Below are positions 34,833-45,565 of a stretch of DNA of 64,000 nt, one piece after another. Position numbers and translations under genes: made by a program. This DNA is from Meconema thalassinum (lineage: Eukaryota; Arthropoda; Insecta; Orthoptera; Tettigoniidae). The stretch is from assembly GCA_946902985.2 (NCBI GenBank), contig OX336389.2, positions 147,859,099 to 147,923,098 on the forward strand, in the 5' to 3' direction. The notes under the pieces were generated by a model, which saw only the letters and a program-made list of their open reading frames with translations, searched no databases and was not told the origin of the DNA. How positions within the stretch are numbered: position 1 is the first letter of the stretch; each line of letters opens with the position of its first letter.

Positions 34833-35024
34833 AAACAAGCAAGCTTGTAGTTTAACGTGACCGTTAATCGTGAGATCATGAGCCACGGGACCTCCTTTTT
34901 ACGTGGAATCCGAACCACAGGACATGGCATCTCACTTCGAAAACCTCACATGCATTGACCGGGAATCGAACCTGGACCACCTTGGTGAGAGGCATACAGC
35001 TAGACCGCTGAGCCACCACGCCCC
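34833..35024 (-). mobile_element. tRNA-derived SINE, copy 3 (192 bp), intact promoter
   Basis: TTGCACCATTTGAA flanks both sides (34819-34832, 35025-35038), a perfect 14-bp duplication. On the minus strand the head has box A TGGCTCAGCGG and a perfect box B GGTTCGATTCC. The anticodon arm GCCT-CTCACCA-AGGT has CAC in the anticodon position, so a tRNA-Val-like ancestor is possible. This is the best-preserved copy in the window and the one most likely to have been recently active. Confidence 0.9.
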
Positions 35025-35038
35025 TTGCACCATTTGAA

Positions 35039-36090
35039 GAGATGGTTGTGTTCACTAGCTGACGGGCTCCTTCTTGTCACCAACGAGCGGCCAGACTAAC
35101 GGGGACAGCAGAAGGACCACAGAGGTACATTGCATACGAGGCACGTATTGATCGCCGTCTCAACATGCGCACTTGGATTGTAATATCCAACGTTCTGGAA
35201 TGTGTAAACTGAGGCAAATAGACTTATTTATTCTATCTCACTCTTCTAGCAAATCATGTTTCCGTAATTTAAACATTCATGGTAAAAAGGAAAACGATTG
35301 GGATATGGCCTATATGAAAACAGAATAAAACACCTGGCGATACAAGTGTTTGTTGTTGCATCGGCCACGCCCCTGAAACTTACCCCTGTTATAAAATAGG
35401 GAGGGTCAGTGAAGTACCATGTTGGGAGATTATGGAACAAATGATTTGAGCATAAAATCAGTAAACAAATGAATACATAAATAAATAAATAAATAAATTA
35501 CACGTAAATTTTAAATTTTACTTGAGAAGGTAAAGTGCATAGCTAAATAGTAACACTTAACTTAAAATAAAAAGGACGACTGATCGGAGACCACAGTTAT
35601 GACAGTGGGCTAATTGAATAATGCCATGTAATTCACAAAAAAATATCATGATTTCTATGGATACGGTAGTAGGAACTAATGCCAGTGGCATGCTTAAGCC
35701 AGTAAATCGCTATCGGGAAGCATTGAGCTTCTCCAGGTCCACATGTAGACTATGGTGTTAGGTTTAAGTATGAGGAATTTGGAAGACAGATGGCAGTGAG
35801 GCCACATCATAGCGGGAATGAGGTTTGCGTCTTGTCTACTAACAATTGTCACATCGCCTGGATTCACCCGCAAAATAACTCTTCAGATTTTGTGTAATAG
35901 CTGTGAGGAACAAATTAGAACATGGTTCTTATGGCACATAGGCCTATATTGGTACAAAGTAATAACTACAGCGAAATAGTTTTCTTGAGAGTTCTAGTTT
36001 CTGGAAGCTGTTATATGTTTTAAGACAAGACATTGGCATTATCGAGAAAAGGAAAAAAAGTGTGTAAAACAATGGTTCGCGGAAGAGGTT
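35039..36090. other. No gene; AAAT microsatellite inside
   Basis: Contains an AAAT run at 35477-35499. The small frames have no motif. Confidence 0.35.
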
Positions 36091-36094
36091 GCAG

Positions 36095-36190
36095 ATGTAA
36101 TTATAATAATAATAATCGCGTGGCCTCCGGAGAGATCGAGTGCAGGTCTTTCTAGTTGACGCCCATGGGGCGATCTGTGCGCCATAACGC
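36095..36190 (-). repeat. Short repeat fragment with ATT tail
   Basis: On the minus strand a GC-rich segment (GACCTGCACTCGATCTCTCC then GGAGGCCACGCG) ends in ATTATTATTATTATAATTA, like the simple-repeat tails of RTE-type elements. The match to a common insect repeat is from memory and uncertain. Confidence 0.35.
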
Positions 36191-36879
36191 GCACTGACAG
36201 TAGTGAAATCAACATCACTATGTATTTTTTCAATTGGGTCTTGTATACCTGGAAAGCATTTTAAGGGTATCATCGTTCACCTACTTCAACAAGCCACGTT
36301 GAAAATTATTTCTCAGAATACAGAGCGCACAAATTCAGGGTGAGTTTAAATGTATGGGATTTCTCCCAAAGTTTATGCCGCTTCAAACAGCTGACAGCGG
36401 CCAGAGAAAATTAACTTCCCATTATTACGGGTAAGGCTTGATGGGTATTCATACCTAGTAGGATTACTTCACCACTGAGTGGTTCAGTACATTTGGTTAC
36501 ATCTTTGAGAAGTCTGTTCACTCCTAAAAATGCATGCACATCCCTTCGTCAATGTGAGTGATATAATATCTTCGATCCATTAGACAGCTTTGCTTTGCAC
36601 GCATGCGTGCACTGATAATAATGAAGGAAAAACATGAAAATTGATTTCGCTCTCTACCCTGCTTTACGGCTTAAATAATTCCTGTAAACTGTATATTCCC
36701 GCAAAAATCACTTACAGAATGTAATAACACTCCTTGATAAAATTCTTCCTGTAGTAAATGAAAGTCGGTGAGAGGTGGTCTGGTTAGTCAATTCTTATTG
36801 CAAGGCCGGTTAAGACCTAAAAATTTATCTAAACATAAAGTCTAATCATCTTTCTATCTACTTACCAGTGTCTAATAAA

Positions 36880-37140
36880 TAGTTAATATTAGTTTGGTCT
36901 TTACCTAAAATCTAAAATCCAATATCTAAATTCTAAAACTAAAATCTAAACAATATATAGTGCAGAAAACATAATTTCGAGTAATACAAAACCCTATATG
37001 TCTTTCTTTAATAATTAGTTACCAAACATTTTCAGCCTAATGACATTATGGTTTGGTCTTTTCACAAAAACTAAAATAAAAAATAAAAATAAAATGTAAA
37101 TTATTAAATCTAAAATGTAAAATTTAAAATCTAATATTCA
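36880..37140. repeat. A-rich low-complexity, CTAAAAT-like units
   Basis: Irregular repetition of AATCTAAAATC, ATCTAAATTC and AAAATAAAAAT. Directly precedes the tRNA-like sequence interrupted by the BEL element. Confidence 0.6.
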
Positions 37141-37159
37141 TTAAGAATGGTGTAAAGTT

Positions 37160-37181
37160 GCCTTTGTAGTGTAGTGGTTAT
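37160..37181 (+). repeat. Left half of an interrupted tRNA-like sequence (box A)
   Basis: GCCTTTGTAGTGTAGTGGTTA contains TAGTGTAGTGG, an exact match to the box A pattern TRGYNNARTGG. It ends at the left LTR of the BEL element. The matching box B lies at 48509-48519, beyond the right LTR. Confidence 0.65.
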
Positions 37182-40085
37182 TGGGTAGATTATTAGCTTG
37201 TGAATAACCTAACCCCCAAGGGATGATGATGAAGAAAAAGAAGTGGGTTTCGGACTGGAGAAAAAGGATGGAGAAATAGGACGAGAGTCCAACAGAAGTT
37301 ATAATTTTAACTGTAATTATACTCAAAGGCAGCTGCCACTGGAAATCCGATTTCCGATACCTAAAGTGGGTAGGGACCTGGGCGAAGTTAACAGGAAACG
37401 CAGCTGGAACTTGGGCTATTCGCAAGAAAGCTGCTATAGCGTATTCCCTCTCAAGCATAAATATACCTACTATGGGGAAGGGTGGTGGTCTGGCAAGACA
37501 AAGAGTAACAGATTTATTGTGTATCTGTTCAAAGGAGTTTGTTTCTAAACAAGTATTTTGAAGAATACAAATAATTTGAATCAGCCGTGATATTTTAGTT
37601 CTTGAAATTGTAGAATTTCTAAAGAGCGACCGAATGCATCCAAGAAGGATAGGGATAAAGCAATTATACCCTTGGTAATAATTTTGGTAAGAGTACCAAT
37701 AGTTGCATTTAGAAATGACTAAGCTCTTAACCAGCAAGGCGCCGACTAAAAGTTTAGACAATGAGGAACACTTAAATTTTGAAAAACCAACCCTAAGTGG
37801 TAGAGAGAATCTCCACAAGCAGGAAGCTGGCGTAGCGAGCTATGCTTGTCTTACTGGCCAGTTAGAATTAGCTATCCAAGCTAAGAGAGACTTTAATAAG
37901 TTAATAACTAAGAGTTCTTGCTCAAATGCAACAAGTAGTGAAAACCTTATCAATGGATTTATTTTTATTAAAGAGGGCATAAACCTAGGAAGAGTCAGGG
38001 AAGACAGGATCTTGCCTAACCGTTATTTCAGAGAAATGATAGAGCAAAAGAAAAAATCAAATTTATTTAACAATGCAAAAAGGTGTAATGAATTTAAGAC
38101 ATATATAATTTGAGTTTACAAACAATTGGGGTCGCAAACCTCCGAAATCATTTAAATCTTGCGCCAGGCAATTGATAATTTTTTGGTTTCAAACGTTTTA
38201 TATGAGCTAAAATCTTCGTAAGATTCTGAAATAGCTAAGATTAATAAATAGAAAATTGTAAGATAATTAAAATAATTAAGGTTAAACAATAAATCAAGTA
38301 CAAGGTGTGTATTTTAAGGATTTCTAGATAGGTATCTTAGAAATATGAACAAATAACAACTTCGAAAGTAACAACAAAAACAGGAAGAAATGAAATAGAA
38401 GTTATAGAAACTTCTTGTATTTATACTGAACTACTTTTAGAGATTATACAAATAGGGCAGGTCACTTATTGTGAAACCTGAAGAGAAAAATTGAAAGGAA
38501 GTTTCTAGAACTCCTATGTTTAAGTAGGGATCACGAGAAAAATGGGGCAAATTTCCCTTTCGTGAAACATAGAGATAACTCACTTTTGAGTAGAAAGAAT
38601 TGGATTCCCTCATTAGAAGGGAGAACCAATATACTTTAAGGCGTGTACTAGACACGAAATTTTACAGACATTAATTTGTTGTACATGGAACAAGTAAGGG
38701 AGGGCACTTATTGAGAGTGACACCTCATTGAAAAAAGACCTAAAGTAACAATTTTATTATTTTAGTTTGTTAGTAAAGGGTTTGGGAAAGATCAAATGGG
38801 ATTGTGGAAGAGTGTTCATGGCCGTATTTATTGTACTCGGACGAGCGCGACGCGGATAAAATGTTGAACAGGCACTGTTATCACTATAGTCTGTTGATAT
38901 AGTTGAATGTTCACTGCACCAGCACAAAAAGTTTATAGAAAGAAACGTTATTGCAGTTATGTAAAAGTTGAGTTTTGGCTTGAGAGAATTATGAGTTGTA
39001 GTTTCTATGGGCGGCAGTTTAATACGGCAGAAAATTTCCCACGTAGGAAGACAGTTTATGTGGATTAGAAGGTTATCCCACATAAGTTTCTCAGCGAAGA
39101 AATTATTCCCATATCAAGAGGTAAATACATGACAGTATAACTGGTAGATAGAGTGTAGGTTCTGGAAGGTTCGAGAGCAATGATGGCTTGTTTAAATTGG
39201 TTAGAGAATCCCTCGGAGGAAAACTACATTATATAGACAGTGGGTATTTTAGAAATATCCCTCGATGTGAGACAGCATCTCCGAAAATCTTTATTTTGAA
39301 AGTTAGACTTGATAGTTCGAGTTTGATCAAGAAGATCTCTTGAAAGCAGTTATTTTATCACATATAGCAATTTTCACTGTCTATAAAATCCTAATAAAAG
39401 CATTGAGCCTTTTAAAAGCGATGAGAATGTGGTTAAAACATGAAGTCGGTACTTATCTTTGCTTCATGAAGAAGGCGATGTTGCTGTTGACGGTTGATTC
39501 TAAAACTCGAATATGGCGTCGAATTTAAAAGTTTGCCTATAGAGTAGAGGGGGCGAGATTTAGTTAAGCTCCAACTGACTGGTTTGACTTCAGACGCAAA
39601 AGTGAGGCCAGCTCAACGGAGCGCGGAGAGACCAGGGAAGGGAAAAAGGTGGGTGTAGGAGACAAAAGGAATACATATAAGAATAGCCAACTTTGAAATA
39701 ATAATTTATCTTGATGAAATGGTCCTCAAAGAGTTGATAGCAGGCGCCACTAGCGCAGCCTGGTGGGTGAAAAAGTAGAGGAAGTTCTCTTGATCACGGA
39801 GATGATAGCTGGCGATAGCTACGAGATCTGGTGGCTAGATTGGTAAGGAAGTCCTCTTTTGCAGGGAAAAATTGAGGAACTTCAGAGATTCGCTGCTAGA
39901 TGACGCTAGGTGGGTCATGGGAGATATATATCTAGAACAGACTTACAGGTAGTGTAAGAAACATATACCAACAAAGAGAAATCAGGAGATCACTGTTGGT
40001 GTTTGTGAAAAAAGGAAGGGATGAACTAAAGCAAAGAGAAGCAAAAGCTTACTCTGTCTTACCGTGTATTCCAAAGAATACACCA
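37182..40085 (-). repeat. 3' LTR (2,904 bp) of the BEL/Pao-like element
   Basis: Begins TGGGTAGATTATTAGC and ends GAATACACCA on the plus strand. It matches 45566-48470 in length to one base. Differences are clustered in the first ~500 bp and are rare between about 38400 and 39100, where two incidental frames translate identically in both LTRs. The last 22 bases contain a perfect 8-bp inverted repeat, GTGTATTC-CAAA-GAATACAC (40064-40083). No protein in it is supported. Confidence 0.92.
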
Positions 40086-40126
40086 AGCTGGGAGGGCCAA
40101 ACACCAACAGAGATCAAAGACATGAA

Positions 40127-42100
40127 TTAAGAATTTAAAAGTAAAGGAGCAATTAAAGAAAGTGATCTTATAATATACCCATTAGTGGTCAAGATCTTGG
40201 CCACCCTAACTCTCCCATCCCTTCCAGGGTAACACTCGGTCACTCTACCAGAAATCCAGACCAAGGGAGGAGAAACATCCCTAACCTGGACCAAGTCCCC
40301 CACTTTAATGTCGGGATTGGAGAGAAACCACTTCTGTCTCCGTTGCAAGGAAGTTAAGTATTCCAAATTCCACCTCTTCCAGAAGGAATTACGGAGGGCT
40401 TCAAGTTTACGCCAAACAATAGGTAAATTAGAATCTCTGTAAGAGTTGGGAAGGGGAAGAGGGGCAGAAAGAGAAGTGCCTATAAGGAAGTGACCAGGTG
40501 TGAGTGGAAGCAGGTCATCAGGGTCATTGGAAAGCGGAGTTAAAGGGCGAGAATTGACAACACCGTCAATCAGAACAGACAGCGAATTAAATTCTTCATA
40601 AGTCAGAATGCGATTACCTTAAACCATTCTTAAGTGACGTTTAGTTAGCTTTACGCAGGATTCCCACCTACCACCGTGATGAGGGGCGTAGGGAGGTATA
40701 AAACGCCATTTGAAACCCTTTGAGTAGGAAAAAATAGAAATCTGTTCCATGGCAGGAGAAGATGTGAGAGCTTTCTTCCACAAGGAAGCTGCGCCTTGAA
40801 AAGTGGAAGCGTTATCAGAGAACATCTCCGAAGGAACACCACGCCTAGCAGCGAAGCGAGTGACAGCTGATAAAAAGTAAGAAGTAGAGGCATTCGTTAC
40901 TAGTTCCAAATGGATCGCGCCAGTAACCATGCAAACAAAGAGAGAAACATAGAGCTTACCATACAATTTGCGTTTATCTTCAGGGGAATTGCGTTGATAT
41001 TGGAACGGACCCATATAGTCCACACCAGTTAGAGCAAATGGACGTATAGGAGAAGAGCGAAAAGAGGGCAGATCGCTCATTAATTGAGTATTTACTTTAT
41101 GTTTAGCTTTGAAGCAAGGAATGCATTTGTGAATTACAGAGGAAACTTCATGAATTCCATTTATAATCCAGTACTTTTCCCTTAAGAGGCAAAGTAGTGT
41201 GCGTGTACCAACATGCAGATTACGATAATGAAAGTCACGTATAATTAAAGAAGTTACATGATGTTTAGAAGGAAAAAAAAATACAGGAGGCTTTTTGTCC
41301 TCAGAAAGCAAAGATTGCGAGAGCCTACCACCTACCCTGAGTAACCTATTGTCATCAAGGAACGGGGCTAAGGCACGAAGACGACTGGATTTGGGAAGAT
41401 CCTTTTTAGAAGAAAGTAAAGACAATTCAGAAGAAAAGGCTACTTGATGTGTTAGTTGCAAAACCTTAATGGTAGCGAGATTCAATTCATGATTGGTAAG
41501 GTGTGGTTTGGGGAGAAGAGGTTGGTCAACCACAAGATATTTCCATCTGAGAAGATAGGCAACAATTCGAATTAATTTGTGAAAGGAAGAATAGCGGGAC
41601 AACAAGGGATGAGAAACGTTGGAAACAAGACACGAAGCAGTAGATTTAGATACTTTAGCGTCAAGCAAGTTGGAGTTTGTAGTTGGAGGTTTAGAAGGCC
41701 AACAAGAAGAGTCTTCGATTAACCACGAGGGCTCATGCCAGTACAACTGAGAAGCTGCCAATTGAGAGGGTAAACATCCACGAGGAATGATGTCGGCGGG
41801 GTTGTCAGCGCTGGGCACATGCCTCCATTGACATCCCGAAGAAAGAGTTTGAATTTTGGAAATCCTGCTTGCAACAAAAATTTGCCAATGAAAGGGGTTT
41901 TTGGCGATCCAAGAAAGAATGATCATGGAATCGCTCCACAGATAAGTTTGCGAAAATTCGACCCTTAAGACTTCCCGTAATTTCTTAACAAGTTCTGCGG
42001 CCATGAGTGCAGCACACAATTCAAGCCTAGACAAAAGTGATAGTTTTAAGAGGAGCCACCTTCGATTTGGCACAAACAAGGTTGGAATCTGAAGATCCAT
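40127..42100 (-). pseudogene. BEL/Pao Pol: RNase H and integrase
   Basis: From 42100 the frame shows an RNase H-like region (LELCAALMAAELVKKL, then YLWSDSMIILSWI and NPADIIPRG), followed by integrase. The zinc-binding H2C2 is at residues H291, H296, C326, C329. The catalytic triad is D361 (GVDYMGPF), D429 (MFSDNAS) and E480 (GGRWESC), spaced D-67-D-50-E, all intact. A TAA at 40619-40621 follows directly in frame; beyond it the same frame stays homologous to the integrase C-terminus and ends at 40127 after VGDLVQVRD and a WISGRVTECYPG stretch. A single nonsense change thus separates core and tail. Upstream, stops and shifts break the link to RT. Confidence 0.9.
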
Positions 42101-43947
42101 TTAACGAACCGCGATAAACCAAATATGCACATCAACCTGAAGCTTTTTCGGAACTGTCCGCAAACACATGAAGGAAAAAAGATGCATTAGGAAGAGCGTT
42201 AATTTAATTCCTGGGAATTTCAATAAGGGAAAGATCAAGCAAATTGCTGCGAAAAGAAAAGAAAGGGGAACAGTGTCGTCCCATTCACATTTGAGCGACC
42301 ATAGCTCTTGCATGAAAAGTTTGGCTATAACAATAACCGGGGCAAGGAATTGAAGCGGATCAAAAATGTTTGCAATTTCAGAGAGAATTTGTCTTTTTGT
42401 GTTAGGGAGCTCTTCTCTTTATAGATGAGAGTGTCAATATTAGTGCACCAATGAACTCCAAGAGTTTGTATGGATTCGGAATCTCCACAAGTTTCGACGG
42501 AGCAGGGGTCCACATCTTCAATTGGAAACTGGGCGAGAAACTTATGGGAGTTGGAATTCCACTTATGAAGTGGGAATCCTCCATTCTTTAACAATGCTTG
42601 AAGTTCTAGTGACACGAAAGAAGCTTCCTCCAGAGTGGGGAAGGACTGCAAGTAATCGTCAACATAGAATGATGTAGTTAGTGCTTCGGAAGCTTTAGAA
42701 TCAAATAAATGACCATCTTGAGAGGCTAACAAATGTAGGGATCGGATAGCAAGGAAGGCGGAAGGTTTTAAGCAATAAGTAACCGTCTTTAAGCGAAATA
42801 CCTTAATGAGCTTGCTGATTTCGTCGCACCACAAGATTCTTTGGCGATCTCGTTGATCAGGCTGTATTAAAACCTGACGGTACATCTGTTTGATGTCCGC
42901 TATAACAGCTATGGGAAATAATCGAAAGATTAAGAGTATAGCAGATAAATCTGACTGAATAGCAGGACCAGAGTAAAGAGTATCGTTAAGACTGTTGCCA
43001 TTAACGTCAGGTGACGAACCATTGAAAACGACTCGGATTTTATCCTTTACAAGAGGGTTTCTCCACACGGGATGATGATTTAAGAAAACCGTTTCAATTG
43101 GGGTGTGCAATTCGTCATCAGATTTGCTAACAACTTCCATATGATCTAAGCTTTCATACTCATCCATGAAATCAGTATACTGCTGTTTAACGAGAGGTTC
43201 TTTCTTGAATTTGCTCTCGATAGCAAAGAGAGGTTTTCGAACTTTGGGTTGAGAATTAAGAAGTTTAGGGGGATTATGTAATCTTGGCATCTGAACAATG
43301 AACCGGCCTTCAGGAGAACGAGTGGTGGTGTACAGAAAAAGTTGCTCACAGAATTCGTTTTCTGAAGAGGTCACGTTAGGAGAATCAACTCTTTCAAGCC
43401 TCCAGAACAGTTCGAAGTCAGTATTAGCGAAATAACATTGCGATGCGGGTTGGGGAGAATACTGAGGAAGTTGACCGGTGACGATCCATCCTAAATTAGT
43501 GTCTCTGGCAACCACGTTTGACGATAACTTGCGAACCTGTTTACGAAGGCAATTCCAGAAAACATTGGCACTAATGAGTATGTCAATGGGGTTTTGTATA
43601 TTGAACAGGTGATCGGCTAGCCTTAAATTCGAGGGAATGCTTAAACCTGAAATATCAACAGAGTGACTTGGAGTATCTTCTCCTATGCTATTGAGAATGA
43701 GACAATTCAGTTTGAGAAAGTTATTTCTGTGACAAATGTCTCTTATGGTTAGCTTTGAAAACTGTAAAGCTTGCGATTTTGAGCTGTTAATGCCCGATAC
43801 GTTAATAGAAGTGGGGTTTACAGGTAGGCCTAGTTTTTTGATTAATGAATTAGAAACGAAATCGTGGGTTGCCGCCGAATCAAGAACACCGCGTGCACGG
43901 ACCCAGTTGCCAAAGTTATCCTGAACTTCGATTTGGACAGTGGACAA
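42101..43947 (-). pseudogene. BEL/Pao Pol: protease and reverse transcriptase
   Basis: The main frame (43947-42325, 540 codons) begins with a retropepsin-like site, GVLDSAATHDFVS, in which the usual DSG/DTG is DSA. RT follows: VVFNGSSPDVNGNSLNDTLY, then AVIADIKQMYRQV (motif A Asp), and FYVDDYL with YVDD at residues 428-431. The thumb region ends near 42325, after which homology continues in another frame (42313-42101, FMQELWSLKCEWDD) and then shifts again near 42100-42200. So at least two frame changes lie between RT and RNase H. Confidence 0.87.
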
Positions 43948-44039
43948 TAGTACTTGGGCACTACGTATGGACTTGGCATTTTGAATGTAAGATGAAGCAT
44001 TGGAACTGTTATCATTGTCACTTTTCTGAGAAGTAGATG

Positions 44040-44160
44040 CGGTCGATGACCTTGCTTGATCATGACGATGTAGTAAATTGTGATGAGCTTTTTCACAATG
44101 GAAGCAAAGTCTGGTGGCCTTGCAATTTTAAGGCGTGGGAATCTTTACAAAGTATGCACT
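44040..44160 (-). pseudogene. BEL/Pao Gag zinc-knuckle remnant
   Basis: On the minus strand CILCKDSHALK (44158 downward) is followed, in a different frame, by LCFHCEKAHHNLLHR. Paired CxxC...H motifs of this kind form the nucleic-acid-binding end of BEL Gag. The frame change near 44128 separates them, so the domain is not translated whole. Confidence 0.7.
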
Positions 44161-44172
44161 TTAATGGTTCAT

Positions 44173-44706
44173 TTAAACTCTTACGGGGTTCGCTTTGAGT
44201 GTTGAAAACGAGAGAACTAGCAATACGGCGTTCACTAGACCTAGTTGGTAACCAGTGGCGTTTGACTTGAGTTTAGATGAGCTGGACCCAGGTTTTTGGT
44301 TACTAGACGCTAAGCGTTCGCTTTTAGGTTTAAGAGACATTGATTCAAATTTAGAACTAGGGGATGAGGGTTCACTTTGATTAGCTAAAGCAGTTAAGAG
44401 TTGGCATCTAGCATTTATGAAAGTGACCAAATGCTCGTAAGAGTAATCGTCTTCTCTGGAAAGTTCAATCTCCCAAGCTTTGAGGGTAGCAACATCGACT
44501 TTAGAAACCACTAAGTGTATTAAGAAAGTGTCCCAGTGTTCAGTGGGTTGATCTAATTGGGATAGAGCTTTAACGTGAAGTTGTGTTGTATCAATGAGAG
44601 TATGCAAACTAGTGACGTCATTGTGCTGTGACACAGGTAAGTTAAATAGAGCTTTCATATGGCGTTGAATACGTAACCGTGAATTACCGCATCTTTCTTT
44701 CAACAA
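44173..44706 (-). pseudogene. BEL/Pao Gag, central part
   Basis: A 177-codon frame containing LKERCGNSRLRIQRHMKALF and a later segment with LDQPTEHWDTFLIHLVVSKV, typical of the DUF1759 region of BEL Gag: a helical capsid-like domain. It is out of frame with the N-terminal Gag piece at 44787-45293 but in the same frame as the protease-RT piece. Confidence 0.83.
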
Positions 44707-44786
44707 GTTAAAGGCAATGGGGTAGTTTTCGGCACTTAATCGGAGTGCTTCAACTTACTGCAGAGCTTGACCTCGGAGGATAGATC

Positions 44787-45293
44787 TCAAATAATGAAAC
44801 TTGTAGATGACTTGAATGTCTTCATTGTCATGAACAAGAGAACAAAATAGTTCATAGAAAGAATCCCAAGTAGATTTGTCTCCAGAGAAGTGGGGTAAAT
44901 CAATCTTAGGTAGGAGTGGTTTGGGCTTGTGAGTGCCTTCACGAAAAGAGTTTTGTTGTTCGTGAAGGGAACCAAGAACAGAACCGTTTTTTTCTGTTCT
45001 TCTTCGAGTTGGCGTATTAGTTTAAAAGCAGAACCTACACCTTCGTAATATTGATTTTCTACTTCGACTCGTTTATCAGTTTGATTGAGCATACAAGTTT
45101 CGATTTCAGTTTGGATGTTACAATAATTTTCATATGATCGTTCAAAATCCTTTACGCGATGTTTTAACAAATCTAATTGAGCTTCTGAAGGATATAGCTC
45201 TCTGATGTATTTTCTAAATCGGGCAATTTGCCCTTTATAGGATGCTCGTTTAGAAGTAAGTTTTTCATCCTTACCCTTTTCTGTAGGAGCCAT
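44787..45293 (-). pseudogene. BEL/Pao Gag, N-terminal part
   Basis: Starts at ATG 45293. Residues 12-40 (KLTSKRASYKGQIARFRKYI) match the start of many BEL Gag proteins, followed by a predicted helical region to about residue 110. The last ~55 residues are a wrong-frame extension, so the frameshift lies near 44950-45000, close to a TTTTTT run. Gag assembles the cytoplasmic particle in which reverse transcription occurs. Confidence 0.83.
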
Positions 45294-45542
45294 GACAAAA
45301 TAGATAATTAAAGTATGACACGAAACTGTGGAATCTTGGAAATGCTGTCAGACTGCAGCAGCAAATAACCTGAAAGAAAGGGACACACCAAAGGAGAGAG
45401 GAGCGGCCTCTTTCTCCTACACAGGCTTTGCACGGTGAAGCTATAGCTGAAAAATTCAAAGAAGATATTAATGGTTTGCAAAATATTGTCAAATAACCCT
45501 TGACAAATAAAGCCTGATAAGTAAAATGTCATAAATGGACTC

Positions 45543-45560
45543 TCCCGGATTTCGGCACCA
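45543..45560 (-). other. Primer-binding site matching tRNA-Phe
   Basis: The plus strand reads TCCCGGATTTCGGCACCA, i.e. the 3' end of a tRNA including CCA. Insect tRNA-Phe begins GCCGAAA and ends TCCCGGGTTTCGGCA plus CCA, so 17 of 18 bases agree. It lies five bases (AATTT) from the LTR. This sets the minus orientation and marks the right LTR as the 5' one. Confidence 0.85.
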
Positions 45561-45565
45561 AATTT

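Noticed and set aside
37703..38113. 136-codon plus-strand frame as a gene within the BEL LTR
   Set aside because: Antisense to the element, no domain, and shortened to 122 codons by an indel in the other LTR.
37243..39083. Reading frames present in both BEL LTRs (101, 72, 108 and 225/291 codons)
   Set aside because: No known domain, and several overlap on opposite strands. Conservation is explained by LTR duplication.
40086..40126. Polypurine tract for the BEL element
   Set aside because: The minus strand before the 3' LTR reads GGCCCTCCCAGCT, pyrimidine-rich, so no convincing purine tract in sense orientation could be called.
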